From JAWXBG01 sp044375415 (GTDB lineage: Bacteria; Bacteroidota; Bacteroidia; Flavobacteriales_D; Sanyastnellaceae): a stretch of DNA of 64,000 bases. The position numbers and the translations under genes were made by a program. Of the stretch, positions 1 through 8,534 are shown one piece after another (position 1 is the first letter of the stretch; each line of letters starts with the position of its first letter). Location of the stretch: positions 1-64,000 of the forward strand of contig JBILMS010000007.1 in assembly GCA_044375415.1 (NCBI GenBank), given 5' to 3'. Under the pieces are notes generated by a model. The model saw only the letters and a program-made list of their open reading frames with translations. It was not told where the DNA came from and did no database searches.

Positions 1-1
1 A

Positions 2-1552
2 AAAAAATTAGGAGATAAAGGCAGTGGGATTTCGTTTTTGCTCTCTGCCAAACGATCGTACCTCGAAGAAACTTCTAAAAGACTATACACCTATATCAAT
101 GATGGAAATGGTTTGCCCTTCAACTTCACTGATATCTATGGAAAATTAAGTTTCTCAGGAGCCAATGGTTCGAAATTCAACCTTTTTGGATTTTCTTTTA
201 ACGACGACGTAAGTAATTTTCAAGCCCTCGCCAATTTCTCATGGGCCAACAGCGGCTTCGGAGGAAACTTTGTCGTTTTACCCTCCGGGTCATCTGTTCT
301 AATAAGTGGAAATTTTGCCTCAAGTGGTTACGAAGTTCGTCTGAGAGAACCAACCGTTCCTGATCGATACAGCAGCATCAACAGTTTCAATTTTGGTCTC
401 GACTTCAAATACAACATTAAAGACGATGTTCTTAAATACGGTATTGAAGTAGTCGGGTTCAAAACGGATTTCCAAACTTTCAACCCTCTGGGAGTTCAAG
501 TAGGTTCTGCCGAAAGTACTTCTGAACTAAATGGATTTTTGACCTACAAAATCAACCGCAAAAAGTTTGTTCTAGAACCCGGACTTCGTCTTCAATTCTA
601 TGGCTCCCTTTCAGTTTTTTCGCCTGAGCCAAGATTGGGATTCAAGTTCAAAGCCAACGAGCGTCTGCGATTTAAACTGGCCACAGGTTATTACACACAA
701 AACCTAATCGCTACAAATAGCGATCGCGATGTAGTGAATCTGTTTTATGGTTTCCTCGCAAGTCCTGCGAACCTTCAAAATAACGTAACTCTTCCGGATG
801 GGACAGAACGTGAAGTGAAAAATCCACTACAAGGTGCCCTCCACTACATCGTTGGTTTTGAATACGACTTAACAGAAAAATTGAATCTAAACGTTGAAGG
901 ATATTACCGCGACTTTAGACAAGTAACGAACATCAATAGAAATAAAATTTTCCCCGATGATGCCGATAACGCAGATCGTCCGGATGAATTGAAAAAAGAT
1001 TTTGTAATTGAAACAGGGTTCGCGGCAGGGGTTGACTTGGTATTAAAATACGAAGAAAAAAATACATACTTCTGGTTTGTCTACTCTTTTGGAAATGTGG
1101 ATCGCTGGGATGGAAATCGTTGGTATGATCCGGTATTTGACAGACGTCATAACTTAAATATCGTTATTTCCCAGAAATTTGGTGAGAAGAGAAATTGGGA
1201 AGTAAGTGCTAAATGGAATATGGGTAGCGGTCTTCCATTTACTCAAACACAAGGATACTACCAACCACCCGGAATATCCGAGGGGATTGCTACCGATTAC
1301 ATTATTGCAAATACATCTGAACTTGGAATACAATTCGCACCTCTCAACGAAGGAAGACTTCCGTATTACCACAGATTGGATTTAAACCTTCGAAGGATTT
1401 TTAAATTCTCCAATAAAATGGAGCTTGAAACAAATGTTGGAGTTACCAATATGTACAACAGAGAAAATGTTTTCTACATAGATCGTGTAACAGGTGAACG
1501 CGTAGATCAATTACCGTTCTTGCCGGCGTTTGGTTTGGATTTATCATTCTAA
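2..1552 (+). CDS. TonB-dependent receptor, C-terminal barrel (5' partial)
   Basis: The reading frame is open back to the left edge of the window, so only about 517 C-terminal residues are present; signal peptide, any carboxypeptidase-like domain and the plug lie outside. What remains is alternating hydrophobic/polar beta strands rich in Y, F, N and G (for example YGIEVVGF, FKLATGYYTQN, YYRDFRQV, FGNVDRWDGNRW), and the protein ends in LDLSF, an aromatic terminus typical of outer-membrane barrels inserted by the Bam machinery. A paired motif such as GSGLPFTQTQGYYQP is common in Bacteroidota TonB-dependent receptors. Such receptors import a large ligand (siderophore, glycan, vitamin) with TonB/ExbBD energy; the substrate cannot be inferred here. 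It converges on recN. Confidence 0.85.
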   Translation, partial: KKLGDKGSGISFLLSAKRSYLEETSKRLYTYINDGNGLPFNFTDIYGKLSFSGANGSKFNLFGFSFNDDVSNFQALANFSWANSGFGGNFVVLPSGSSVLISGNFASSGYEVRLREPTVPDRYSSINSFNFGLDFKYNIKDDVLKYGIEVVGFKTDFQTFNPLGVQVGSAESTSELNGFLTYKINRKKFVLEPGLRLQFYGSLSVFSPEPRLGFKFKANERLRFKLATGYYTQNLIATNSDRDVVNLFYGFLASPANLQNNVTLPDGTEREVKNPLQGALHYIVGFEYDLTEKLNLNVEGYYRDFRQVTNINRNKIFPDDADNADRPDELKKDFVIETGFAAGVDLVLKYEEKNTYFWFVYSFGNVDRWDGNRWYDPVFDRRHNLNIVISQKFGEKRNWEVSAKWNMGSGLPFTQTQGYYQPPGISEGIATDYIIANTSELGIQFAPLNEGRLPYYHRLDLNLRRIFKFSNKMELETNVGVTNMYNRENVFYIDRVTGERVDQLPFLPAFGLDLSF

Positions 1553-1563
1553 AGGTTGAATAG

Positions 1564-1577
1564 TAGACATTAGACAG
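1564..1577. repeat. Short heptamer repeat in intergenic gap
   Basis: Two adjacent 7-base words, TAGACAT and TAGACAG, sit in the 93-base gap between the convergent receptor and recN genes. On its own this is weak, but the same 7-base periodicity appears with other words downstream of 50.39 kb. Confidence 0.4.
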
Positions 1578-1645
1578 TCGGGGTGAGTGTTTTTCAAAGG
1601 ATGCCACCCTTTCCCAATGTTCAAAGGGCTAAACTGTTATCTAAC

Positions 1646-3304
1646 TTACTTTTTCTCCGAAAGAAGTTCGCGCGCACTTTGGCGGGTAGCCTTTGAAAAG
1701 TCTTTTCCCCCAAGCATTTCGGCAAGTTCATCGACACGTTCGGTTGGATTAAGCGATTTCACCATAGTAACCGTTTTTTCTCCCTGAACTTCTTTGAGTA
1801 CCTTAAAATGATGATTCGCCTTTCCGGCTATTTGAGGTAAATGGGTTATGCAAATGAGTTGCATGTTGGCACTCATATCCTTTAATAAAAAACCTACTTT
1901 GTTGGCCACCTCTCCACTGATACCCTGATCAATTTCATCGAGTATTAAAACAGGTAAACTCTTGTAGCGACTTACAAGCGACTTCAATGCAAGCATTACA
2001 CGACTCATCTCTCCCCCACTTGCAACTTGTCCAACGGGTAGTAAGGACCCACCCTTATTGGCTCTAAAAAGAAATTGAATTTTGTCGCGACCATATACAC
2101 TAAACTCCGAATTGTTCTCAACTTCACACTTCAAAGCTGCGTGTTGCAGTCCTGTTTCAGCAAAGTAATTCAAAACTTCGGATTCCAATTTGGAGGCCGC
2201 TTTCAGACGGTTTTTATTCAACTTGTCAGCGAGTATTGCCATTTGACTTTCCGTTGCAGCAATTTCATTTCGCAACGACAGAACTTTTTCATCCATTGTA
2301 TCAACGGCATACAACTTCGCCGACAAAGTTTCACGAAGTTCAACCAATTGAACCGTATTTTGCAATCTATGTTTTTGTAAAAGATGGTTGAGCTGATTCA
2401 CCTGATCGGCGATTTCTTGAATTCGCTCCGGGTCGTATTCTATTCCCTCTCCGAAACGGATTAATTCTGAGGAGAGATCTCTTGCTTCGACATACATTGC
2501 CTCTACGCGCTCATGAAATGAAGAAAGCTCTTTATTCAGTTCAGAATATTTACCGAGACTATTTCGAGCAGCAGAAATTCGTTGAACAACCCCTTCCTCC
2601 CCATCCATTAATTCGGCTGTTTGCTGCACCGTTTGTTTGATATCCTCAGCATTCTGAAGGGTCTCCAGATCTTGCTCCAACAATTGAACGTCGAGTTTTT
2701 CAAGTGGCAAACGATTTAATTCATCCACTTGAAAACGCATATAGTCAGCATCCTGACGAAGTTTATTCTCTTCGGTTAACGTAGCCTCCAATGATGATTT
2801 TAACTCCTTCCACTGCTGAAATAAATTTCTGTAGTCCGCCAGAGTTGAGGCATGAGCCGCCACCTGATCCAAAATATCAAATTGAAAAGTCGTTTTACCC
2901 AACAATTGATTTTCATGCTGACTGTGAATGTCAACTAAATGAGAACTCAACTCGCGAAGGGTTTGAAGCGAAACCGGCGTGTCATTTATAAAAGTTCGAC
3001 TTTTTCCGGCGGATGTAATTTCTCGACGCACCGTTGTAAAATCATCTGCATCAAGATCATTTTCCCTAAAAAAATCGCCTAGATCCGCTTTACGAACATC
3101 AAAAATCGCTTCAACAATGCATTTTTGATCGCGCAAATCGAGTGTCTTTAAATCTGCACGTTCACCTAGCAGTAAACCCAATGCCCCTATTAAAATACTT
3201 TTTCCGGAACCCGTTTCTCCGGTAATAGCCGTTAATCCCGGCGACCAGTCCAATTGAACGTGTTCGATGAGTGCATAATGAGATACCGTAATCTGTCGCA
3301 ACAT
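1646..3304 (-). CDS. recN: DNA repair protein RecN
   Basis: SMC-like ATPase that acts in RecA-dependent double-strand break repair. The N-terminal half holds the Walker A motif GETGSGKS (residues 29-36) after the conserved start MLRQITVSHYALIE. Two coiled-coil arms follow, rich in Q, E, L and K. The C-terminal half carries the ABC signature SGGEMSRVMLALK (about residue 433) and the Walker B LPVLILDEIDQGISG (about 453), then a switch region ICITHLPQIAG. The length of 552 residues is normal for the family. It is the last gene of the bamD-rpoZ-coaBC-DUF4835 cluster, but a 115-base gap with a perfect hairpin separates it from DUF4835, so it may be transcribed separately. Confidence 0.97.
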   Translation of the reverse strand: MLRQITVSHYALIEHVQLDWSPGLTAITGETGSGKSILIGALGLLLGERADLKTLDLRDQKCIVEAIFDVRKADLGDFFRENDLDADDFTTVRREITSAGKSRTFINDTPVSLQTLRELSSHLVDIHSQHENQLLGKTTFQFDILDQVAAHASTLADYRNLFQQWKELKSSLEATLTEENKLRQDADYMRFQVDELNRLPLEKLDVQLLEQDLETLQNAEDIKQTVQQTAELMDGEEGVVQRISAARNSLGKYSELNKELSSFHERVEAMYVEARDLSSELIRFGEGIEYDPERIQEIADQVNQLNHLLQKHRLQNTVQLVELRETLSAKLYAVDTMDEKVLSLRNEIAATESQMAILADKLNKNRLKAASKLESEVLNYFAETGLQHAALKCEVENNSEFSVYGRDKIQFLFRANKGGSLLPVGQVASGGEMSRVMLALKSLVSRYKSLPVLILDEIDQGISGEVANKVGFLLKDMSANMQLICITHLPQIAGKANHHFKVLKEVQGEKTVTMVKSLNPTERVDELAEMLGGKDFSKATRQSARELLSEKK

Positions 3305-3334
3305 ATCCCTACTCTTGAAATCTTGAATAAATTT

Positions 3335-3352
3335 AGGTTCTGATTAGAACCT
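3335..3352. other. Perfect 7-bp inverted repeat between DUF4835 and recN
   Basis: AGGTTCT and AGAACCT are separated by four bases (GATT). It lies 31 bases upstream of the recN start codon. There is no T-run on the minus strand after it, so a terminator is doubtful; an operator or a 5' leader hairpin is possible. Confidence 0.35.
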
Positions 3353-3419
3353 TCGTGGCACTTTTCAGAGCCGTAAAGGAAATAAATTGGAATGAAACTC
3401 CGAGGGAAAGTTATCCCGA

Positions 3420-4319
3420 TTATTTCATCATCCCTTCGTATTTATTGATATTACCGGGATCTATTTGTTTCAGGCAATCATAGACTCGTTGTTTCTCCAC
3501 CACTTCAACCGGTTTGAAAAGATTTACCAGCTCGTCTGCCTTTGCATAAAAGAAAACCTGCAGATTGTAACTCGAAGGTCGAACCTTGTGAATGTTCTTT
3601 AACTCCAAAATAGCTTCTGAAATCACATTGCGAGCGCCGGGAACATCACTGCTATAAAGTTTATCGAAACCGTTGCGGTGATACTGGTACAGACAAGTAC
3701 GCAGAGGTTTAAAGGTCTGGCTCAAAATATTCTCTATGAGCCAATACCGATTTTGCTGTCCTTTTTCACTTCCTCTCCATCCTGCTTCGGGTGCGCTCTG
3801 TGCGTTGCTCACAATGGTTTGACACATGAGGTAAAAATCGGTTCCCCCTTCCATCGCGAACGTATCATAATCTGTGGCCAAGATCAAATATGCATAAAAG
3901 GCCAACACACTCGATAGATTATCGCGGTGTTGATCGTTGCTCCACTGAATTAAGGTATTTTCCTGAAAAGTGAATTGAAAATCTCGGTCGTTCAAACTCA
4001 AAACTGGGCTTTTCTGATCGCTATTATAAACCGGTCGGCTACTTCCAACCTGAATCGTTCCCTTAAAATCTCGCTGACTGACTTGCTGTTCAATGGTAAT
4101 TTGAATTGTGCAATCTATACGTTCTTCTTGGTTCCAATTGTCTTGAGTCCATTTTCTACCATTCAGAAATTCCTGAATAGCATTTTCCATGGTTTCAAAA
4201 ATTTCGGGACCCGAAATCATAACCTGCGGAGGTATAATAGAAACATCGCAATTCAATTCTTGGGAATTGATAGACCCTATAAATGAAAAGGATAAAAGAA
4301 AAATCAACAGCTTTTTCAT
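3420..4319 (-). CDS. DUF4835 family exported protein
   Basis: The protein has a clear signal peptide (MKKLLIFLLSFSFIGSINSQ) and a 299-residue body matching the DUF4835 pattern: ELNCDVSIIPPQV near the N terminus, a middle segment with RPVYNSDQKSPVLSLND, and AYLILATDYDTFAMEGGTDF. The family is found in Bacteroidota next to coaBC and recN, exactly as here. Its function is not known; export to the periplasm is the only safe statement. The ATG overlaps the coaBC stop as ATGA, so the two genes are translationally coupled. Confidence 0.9.
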   Translation of the reverse strand: MKKLLIFLLSFSFIGSINSQELNCDVSIIPPQVMISGPEIFETMENAIQEFLNGRKWTQDNWNQEERIDCTIQITIEQQVSQRDFKGTIQVGSSRPVYNSDQKSPVLSLNDRDFQFTFQENTLIQWSNDQHRDNLSSVLAFYAYLILATDYDTFAMEGGTDFYLMCQTIVSNAQSAPEAGWRGSEKGQQNRYWLIENILSQTFKPLRTCLYQYHRNGFDKLYSSDVPGARNVISEAILELKNIHKVRPSSYNLQVFFYAKADELVNLFKPVEVVEKQRVYDCLKQIDPGNINKYEGMMK

Positions 4320-5521
4320 GCACTCACTAATTTGATCACTTCGGCTACAATGTCGTTTGCTACTTCAGACTTGCTCTTCAACCCAAATGACTGCTTTTTA
4401 TTGTCGGGCCAAATTAAGGTGATTTTATTTGTTTCTGAACTAAAGCCAGCTCCTGTATCTCGCAGCGAATTCAGAACAATCATATCCATATTCTTACGCT
4501 CCATTTTTCCTCGCGCATTTTCTTCTTCGCTATCCGTTTCAAGAGCAAATCCTATCAAAACTTGCTTTTTCAACTTGTTTTTGCCCAAATACGCCGCTAT
4601 ATCTTGGGTTTCTTCCAATTCTATGCTTCGCAAACCTTGATTTTTCTTGATTTTACTTTCGGCTTGATGTGCCGGACGGAAATCGGCCACAGCTGCCGAA
4701 AGAATGGCACCATCCATTTCAGCCCATACATTTTTCACGGCGTCAAACATTTCATTGGCACTTTCCACATCCATTCGAATAACGGCAGGACTAGTGTAGG
4801 TGGACTTTATCGGTCCACAAATGAGATAAACATGGGCCCCTTGTGAAACCAACGATTTTGTCACCTCAATGCCCATTTTACCTGATGAATAATTGCCGAT
4901 AAATCGCACGGGATCTATCCGTTCATAGGTAGGGCCGGCAGTTACCAAGAACTTTTTTCCTTTTAAAGGCAGTTCCGGGTGAAAAAATGAAACAATGGCA
5001 TCTAATACATGTTCCGGCTCTTCCATTCGGCCTTTACCTTCAAGTCCGCTAGCGAGCGCTCCGGTTGTAGGTTCCACTATCAAATGACCAAAAGATCGCA
5101 GCTTTTCCAAATTTTCGGCTGTTCCCGGATGCAAATACATCTCCCGATCCATCGCCGGAGCCACCATTACTTTACAAACGGCACTCATATACATCGCTAA
5201 CAAAAAATTGTCTGATTGTGCATGTGCCATTTTCGACAAGGTATTGGCGGTAAGGGGTGCTATGACTATTAAATCTGCCCAATGAGCCAATTCAACGTGG
5301 CGAGTCCACTCTCCTGAGTCCTTGTCTTCTGTAAAGTCCGAATAAACCCTGTGCTTGCTTAAGGTAGAAAAAGTAAGTGGAGCAACGAACTCTATGGCAC
5401 CCGGAGATAAAACAACACGCACTTCTGCCCCCGACTGAACGAGAAGACGTACCAAATATGCCGACTTGTATACAGCAATACTTCCGGTTATTCCTACTAT
5501 AATTTTTTTCCCTTGTAGCAT
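4316..5521 (-). CDS. coaBC: Bifunctional phosphopantothenoylcysteine decarboxylase / phosphopantothenate-cysteine ligase
   Basis: Makes 4'-phosphopantetheine for coenzyme A in two steps, adding cysteine to phosphopantothenate (CoaB) and decarboxylating the product on FMN (CoaC). The flavoprotein half (residues 1 to about 185) has GITGSIAVYKS and the catalytic H75 in HVELAHW. The ligase half has AGPTYERIDPVRFIGNYSSGKMG, with the N210 expected in E. coli Dfp, and a lysine-rich KIKKNQ. Two positions differ from the E. coli enzyme: the PxMN motif reads PAMD (D125), and the ACG motif carrying the essential C158 reads ASG (S158). The length (401) is normal, and the gene is coupled to DUF4835 downstream. 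The differences may be a clade-wide variant rather than loss of activity. Confidence 0.95.
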   Translation of the reverse strand: MLQGKKIIVGITGSIAVYKSAYLVRLLVQSGAEVRVVLSPGAIEFVAPLTFSTLSKHRVYSDFTEDKDSGEWTRHVELAHWADLIVIAPLTANTLSKMAHAQSDNFLLAMYMSAVCKVMVAPAMDREMYLHPGTAENLEKLRSFGHLIVEPTTGALASGLEGKGRMEEPEHVLDAIVSFFHPELPLKGKKFLVTAGPTYERIDPVRFIGNYSSGKMGIEVTKSLVSQGAHVYLICGPIKSTYTSPAVIRMDVESANEMFDAVKNVWAEMDGAILSAAVADFRPAHQAESKIKKNQGLRSIELEETQDIAAYLGKNKLKKQVLIGFALETDSEEENARGKMERKNMDMIVLNSLRDTGAGFSSETNKITLIWPDNKKQSFGLKSKSEVANDIVAEVIKLVSA

Positions 5522-5581
5522 GTAAACGAAGAAAGATGACCGGAGCCATCTTTCATATGATTTTTATTTATCTGCTATTAA

Positions 5582-5917
5582 TTAGTTAGCAGTCGGTTCA
5601 TCAGGATATCTGTGGTAGATCTTATCTTCCAAAAGTTCGCTGATTGCCACTGCGTTTGGCTTTGGTAAGCGCTCATAAAAACGAGAGATTTCAATCTGCT
5701 CACGGTTTTCAAAAATCTCCTCGAGATTATCCTGATGAGATGTGAACTCTTCCAACTTCTGGTTGAGTTCCTCTTTCATTTCACGGCTGATTTGATTCGC
5801 GCGCTTCGTAAGAAGCACAACCGTTTCAAATAGATTTCCGTTCACTTTACCATCCAAGTCATTCGTGTTACGAGTGATCGTTGATTTGGCTGCGTTGCTT
5901 GTCTTGAAATTGCTCAT
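5582..5917 (-). CDS. rpoZ: RNA polymerase omega subunit-like protein (RpoZ)
   Basis: A 111-residue protein that starts MSNFKTSNAAKSTITRN. A longer open frame exists upstream, but it would run into bamD and has no homologous look, so the ATG one base after the bamD stop is chosen. The core GNLFETVVLLTKRANQIS resembles the omega fold, in which a helix folds around the beta-prime C terminus and helps polymerase assembly. The acidic tail NREQIEISRFYERLPKP is typical of the Bacteroidota version, which is longer and more divergent than the E. coli subunit. Its place between bamD and coaBC supports the call. Confidence 0.88.
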   Translation of the reverse strand: MSNFKTSNAAKSTITRNTNDLDGKVNGNLFETVVLLTKRANQISREMKEELNQKLEEFTSHQDNLEEIFENREQIEISRFYERLPKPNAVAISELLEDKIYHRYPDEPTAN

Positions 5918-5918
5918 C

Positions 5919-6728
5919 TTATTGAATTTCACCGGATGTAATTTTTTCAACCTGCTTCCGGCTGCGCAGGTAATAACTTTCCGCTTGCTTGAGCCACTTG
6001 CTCTCAGGGAAAAGGGCTGCAAATGTAACGTAAGTTTCTAATACGGACCTATATCTTTCGAGTTTCTTCGTATCTACACTTCTTTCAGCGTATTCAAATT
6101 CAGACTTGGTAATCAGATACATAGCTTCTGCTTTGTATTTGCTTTCCGGATATTCTTTCAAAAAACCCTTCAATGCCATACCCGCCGACTTCCATTTTTC
6201 GGTCTGTTCGTAGAGTTTGGCAATCTCAAAATTCTTGGTTTCGAGCTTCTCATTCAGTCTGCGCATCATGTTATTGCATGAATCACGCAATAAACTGTTT
6301 GGATAAGAATCGATAAACAATTGAAATTCATCCAATGCCGCCTTCGTGTCTGTCTGATCCAAGCTTGGTTCAGGAGATAACGTTGCGCTGCAAAGTGCGG
6401 CTAAAAAAAGACACTCTTCCGCACGAACTGATTGCGTCCAGACTTTCGCGAAATTTTTGAAAAAATAATTTGCCAAGTAATAGTCTTTCACTCCATAATG
6501 GGACTTGGCGTAATAGTAATAGACATCCTCCGCTCTTTGCGTACCCCTTGTCAGCGTTATTAATTCATCTAGTATTGGTAGAGCTTTGAAGTACTCTTCG
6601 TTATTGTGATATTCCACTGCTTTCGAATACTTGTACTCGATATCAGTGCTCTTAAGAACTTTGGAATATTCGCTGCAAGAGACCAATACCAAAGTGGCCA
6701 GTAGAAAAAATAGAAGATTCTTTTTCAT
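5919..6728 (-). CDS. bamD: Outer membrane assembly lipoprotein BamD
   Basis: Lipoprotein of the Bam complex, which folds beta-barrel proteins into the outer membrane. The start at 6728 gives a lipoprotein signal MKKNLLFFLLATLVLVSC with the lipobox cysteine at residue 18; a longer frame to 6755 would put nine extra residues in front and spoil the signal. The mature part has TPR-like helical pairs: YSKAVEYHNNEEYFKALPILDEL, AEDVYYYYAKSHYGVKDYYLAN, and FIDSYPNSLLRDSC. At 269 residues it is close to family length. It is the first gene of the cluster, with a one-base gap to rpoZ. Confidence 0.94.
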   Translation of the reverse strand: MKKNLLFFLLATLVLVSCSEYSKVLKSTDIEYKYSKAVEYHNNEEYFKALPILDELITLTRGTQRAEDVYYYYAKSHYGVKDYYLANYFFKNFAKVWTQSVRAEECLFLAALCSATLSPEPSLDQTDTKAALDEFQLFIDSYPNSLLRDSCNNMMRRLNEKLETKNFEIAKLYEQTEKWKSAGMALKGFLKEYPESKYKAEAMYLITKSEFEYAERSVDTKKLERYRSVLETYVTFAALFPESKWLKQAESYYLRSRKQVEKITSGEIQ

Positions 6729-6828
6729 GGTTTCGGGGCGCAAAAATACCCACAACTAGGGTTTTAAGAGCCGAATTTATTGACTCTGACGTTTAAGAAG
6801 TGGATTCGGATACAGCAAACGCAAAAAA

Positions 6829-7848
6829 TTAGTTGGAATTGTCCGCTAAACGTTGTTGCCAATTCCAGGCATCTCTCAGCGATTCTTTTAAGGAATAGGC
6901 CGTTCGCCAGCCTAAAATGGAATTCACCTTTTTGGTGTCCGCCCAAATTTGCATGATATCACCTGGTCTGCGGGGGCCTATTTTATAAATCACTTTAGAG
7001 CCGGTAACTTCCGCAAAAGTGTTGATCACTTCCAAAACACTGTGACCGAAGCCCTGACCGAGATTAAAAACCTCGAACGGAACCGAATTCTGGTCCTGCC
7101 ATTCCAAAGCACGAACATGGGCTCCGGCAAGATCACATACATGAATGTAATCGCGAATACAAGATCCATCCGGAGTGTCATAATCATTGCCGTGAATTAC
7201 AAGTTGGTCCAACAAACCTGCCGCCGTTTGAGTTATGAATGGAACCAAATTATTTGGCTTTCCAAAAGGCAATTCGCCAATCCAACCACTAGGGTGAGCC
7301 CCAATGGGATTAAAGTAGCGCAATATCACGGTTTTTAGCAATGGGTTCGCTTTTGTGGTGTGCTGTAAAATCTGCTCACAAACCTGTTTGGTGTAGCCGT
7401 ATGGCGAAGCAGCAGGCAATATCGGACTGTCCTCGGTAACAGGTAAATGTTCCGGCTGGCCATAAACGGTGCAACTACTCGAAAAAATAATCTTTCTGAC
7501 TGATTGATTATTCATCGCTTCGAGCAGAGCTATCAGGGATCCAATGTTGTTGTGATAATATTTCAGGGGATTTTCGACCGACTCTCCCACAGCTTTAAAT
7601 GCTGCAAAATGAATTGCGCTATCTATTTTTTCGTCGACCAAGATTCTCTCGAGGGCAATTCGGTCGAGGCAATTAAGTCTATACACCTTGACGTTCAATC
7701 CAAGTATTTGTTCCAATCCGAAAATAACACGGTCATCCGCATTAGAAAAATCGTCGAGAATAACGGGTCTAAATCCGGCATTCACCAGTTCTACAACAGT
7801 ATGCGATCCAATAAAACCCGCTCCTCCGGTAACAAGAACACTTTTCAT
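6829..7848 (-). CDS. galE: UDP-glucose 4-epimerase
   Basis: Interconverts UDP-glucose and UDP-galactose with a bound NAD, supplying galactose units for cell-surface glycans or feeding the Leloir pathway. This is an extended short-chain dehydrogenase: the nucleotide motif GGAGFIGS is at residues 8-15, the active-site serine motif SSSCTVYG follows, and the catalytic YxxxK is in YGYTKQ. ILRYFNPIGAHPSGWIGE and the closing GRRPGDI are GalE hallmarks. The length of 339 is standard. It appears to stand alone, with a 100-base gap to bamD downstream and no clear promoter box that I can point to. Confidence 0.95.
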   Translation of the reverse strand: MKSVLVTGGAGFIGSHTVVELVNAGFRPVILDDFSNADDRVIFGLEQILGLNVKVYRLNCLDRIALERILVDEKIDSAIHFAAFKAVGESVENPLKYYHNNIGSLIALLEAMNNQSVRKIIFSSSCTVYGQPEHLPVTEDSPILPAASPYGYTKQVCEQILQHTTKANPLLKTVILRYFNPIGAHPSGWIGELPFGKPNNLVPFITQTAAGLLDQLVIHGNDYDTPDGSCIRDYIHVCDLAGAHVRALEWQDQNSVPFEVFNLGQGFGHSVLEVINTFAEVTGSKVIYKIGPRRPGDIMQIWADTKKVNSILGWRTAYSLKESLRDAWNWQQRLADNSN

Positions 7849-8079
7849 AAACTACTTCTTCAGACCTAAATTGTTCATTATACAGCCGCCTAAGATAACC
7901 TACGACATACAAATTCGTAAACGATCCTTTAATGTCCTTCGTTGGGCGTTAGGGGCGTTTTCGGAAAACTCTTCAAAATTATTTTTTTTCAGAATTCATA
8001 GGGCTTGTAGAACTTTTTTTATCTTTTTCGAAACTTTTGCTTCCTCTCTCAAGTATCAAGTGGACCTAACTCTAACATC

Positions 8080-8445
8080 ATGCAACTCAATACCCCTATG
8101 CTGCGGTACGACCTGTCGTACCTCAATCAGGTCTTTCAGGGAAATAAAGAGATGATTAATAGTATCATTTCACTTTTCCTGCAACAAGTTCCCGAATACG
8201 TATCAGAAATGGAAGAATGTGTCAGGAAAAACGAATTCCTGTCATTGCATCCGCTTGCCCACAAAGCTAAAAGCTCCATTTCTATGCTCGGTATCAAGGA
8301 TTTAGAATCAGATATTCTTCAAATAGAACAAAACAGTAAACATTTAAGAAACTTAGAAACTCTTCCGAGTCTGGTCTCACGTGTGAGAGAGAATTGTGAC
8401 TGTGTGTATTACCAGCTTCAGGAAGTGCTGCAGCGCCCGGCATAG
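8080..8445 (+). CDS. Orphan histidine phosphotransfer (Hpt) domain protein
   Basis: A 121-residue protein that is almost entirely one four-helix Hpt domain. The phosphoacceptor motif is AHKAKSSISMLG with H61 as the likely phosphorylated residue, followed by KxxS as expected. The flanking helices are NSIISLFLQQVPEYVSEM and the C-terminal LVSRVRENCDCVYYQLQEVLQ. Hpt proteins pass a phosphoryl group between receiver domains of hybrid kinases and response regulators. No kinase or regulator lies nearby, so the partners are encoded elsewhere. The gene is followed by a strong hairpin terminator. Confidence 0.85.
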   Translation: MQLNTPMLRYDLSYLNQVFQGNKEMINSIISLFLQQVPEYVSEMEECVRKNEFLSLHPLAHKAKSSISMLGIKDLESDILQIEQNSKHLRNLETLPSLVSRVRENCDCVYYQLQEVLQRPA

Positions 8446-8478
8446 ACCGAGCGCATTAAATCGATATAGGGTGGAGGG

Positions 8479-8519
8479 CCGCCTCTTCGAAGAGTAATAC
8501 TCTGAGGGGGGCGGTTTTT
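8479..8519 (+). terminator. Rho-independent terminator after the Hpt gene
   Basis: CCGCCTC (8479-8485) pairs with the G-rich arm ending GGCGG (to 8514), with a second nested stem AGAGT/ACTCT inside, followed by TTTTT (8515-8519). Its T-run runs directly into the -7 box of the next gene. Confidence 0.75.
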
Positions 8520-8520
8520 C

Positions 8521-8528
8521 TATTTTTG
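8521..8528 (+). promoter_or_regulatory. -7 box of the DUF4301 gene
   Basis: TATTTTTG is an exact match to the Bacteroidota -7 consensus TAnnTTTG. It ends six bases before the ATG at 8535, so the transcript would have almost no leader. I see no TTG box at the usual distance; that region is the preceding terminator. Confidence 0.6.
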
Positions 8529-8534
8529 CATTTC

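Noticed and set aside
1553..1645. Terminator between the receptor gene and recN
   Set aside because: GGGGTG and CCACCC are separated by a long loop and no T-run follows; too weak to call.
4332..5200. Several antisense open frames over coaBC
   Set aside because: They are shadows of the well-supported minus-strand enzyme and have no homologous look.
6764..6946. 60-residue minus-strand frame after galE
   Set aside because: It overlaps the 3' end of galE in another frame, lacks recognisable motifs and would have no promoter.
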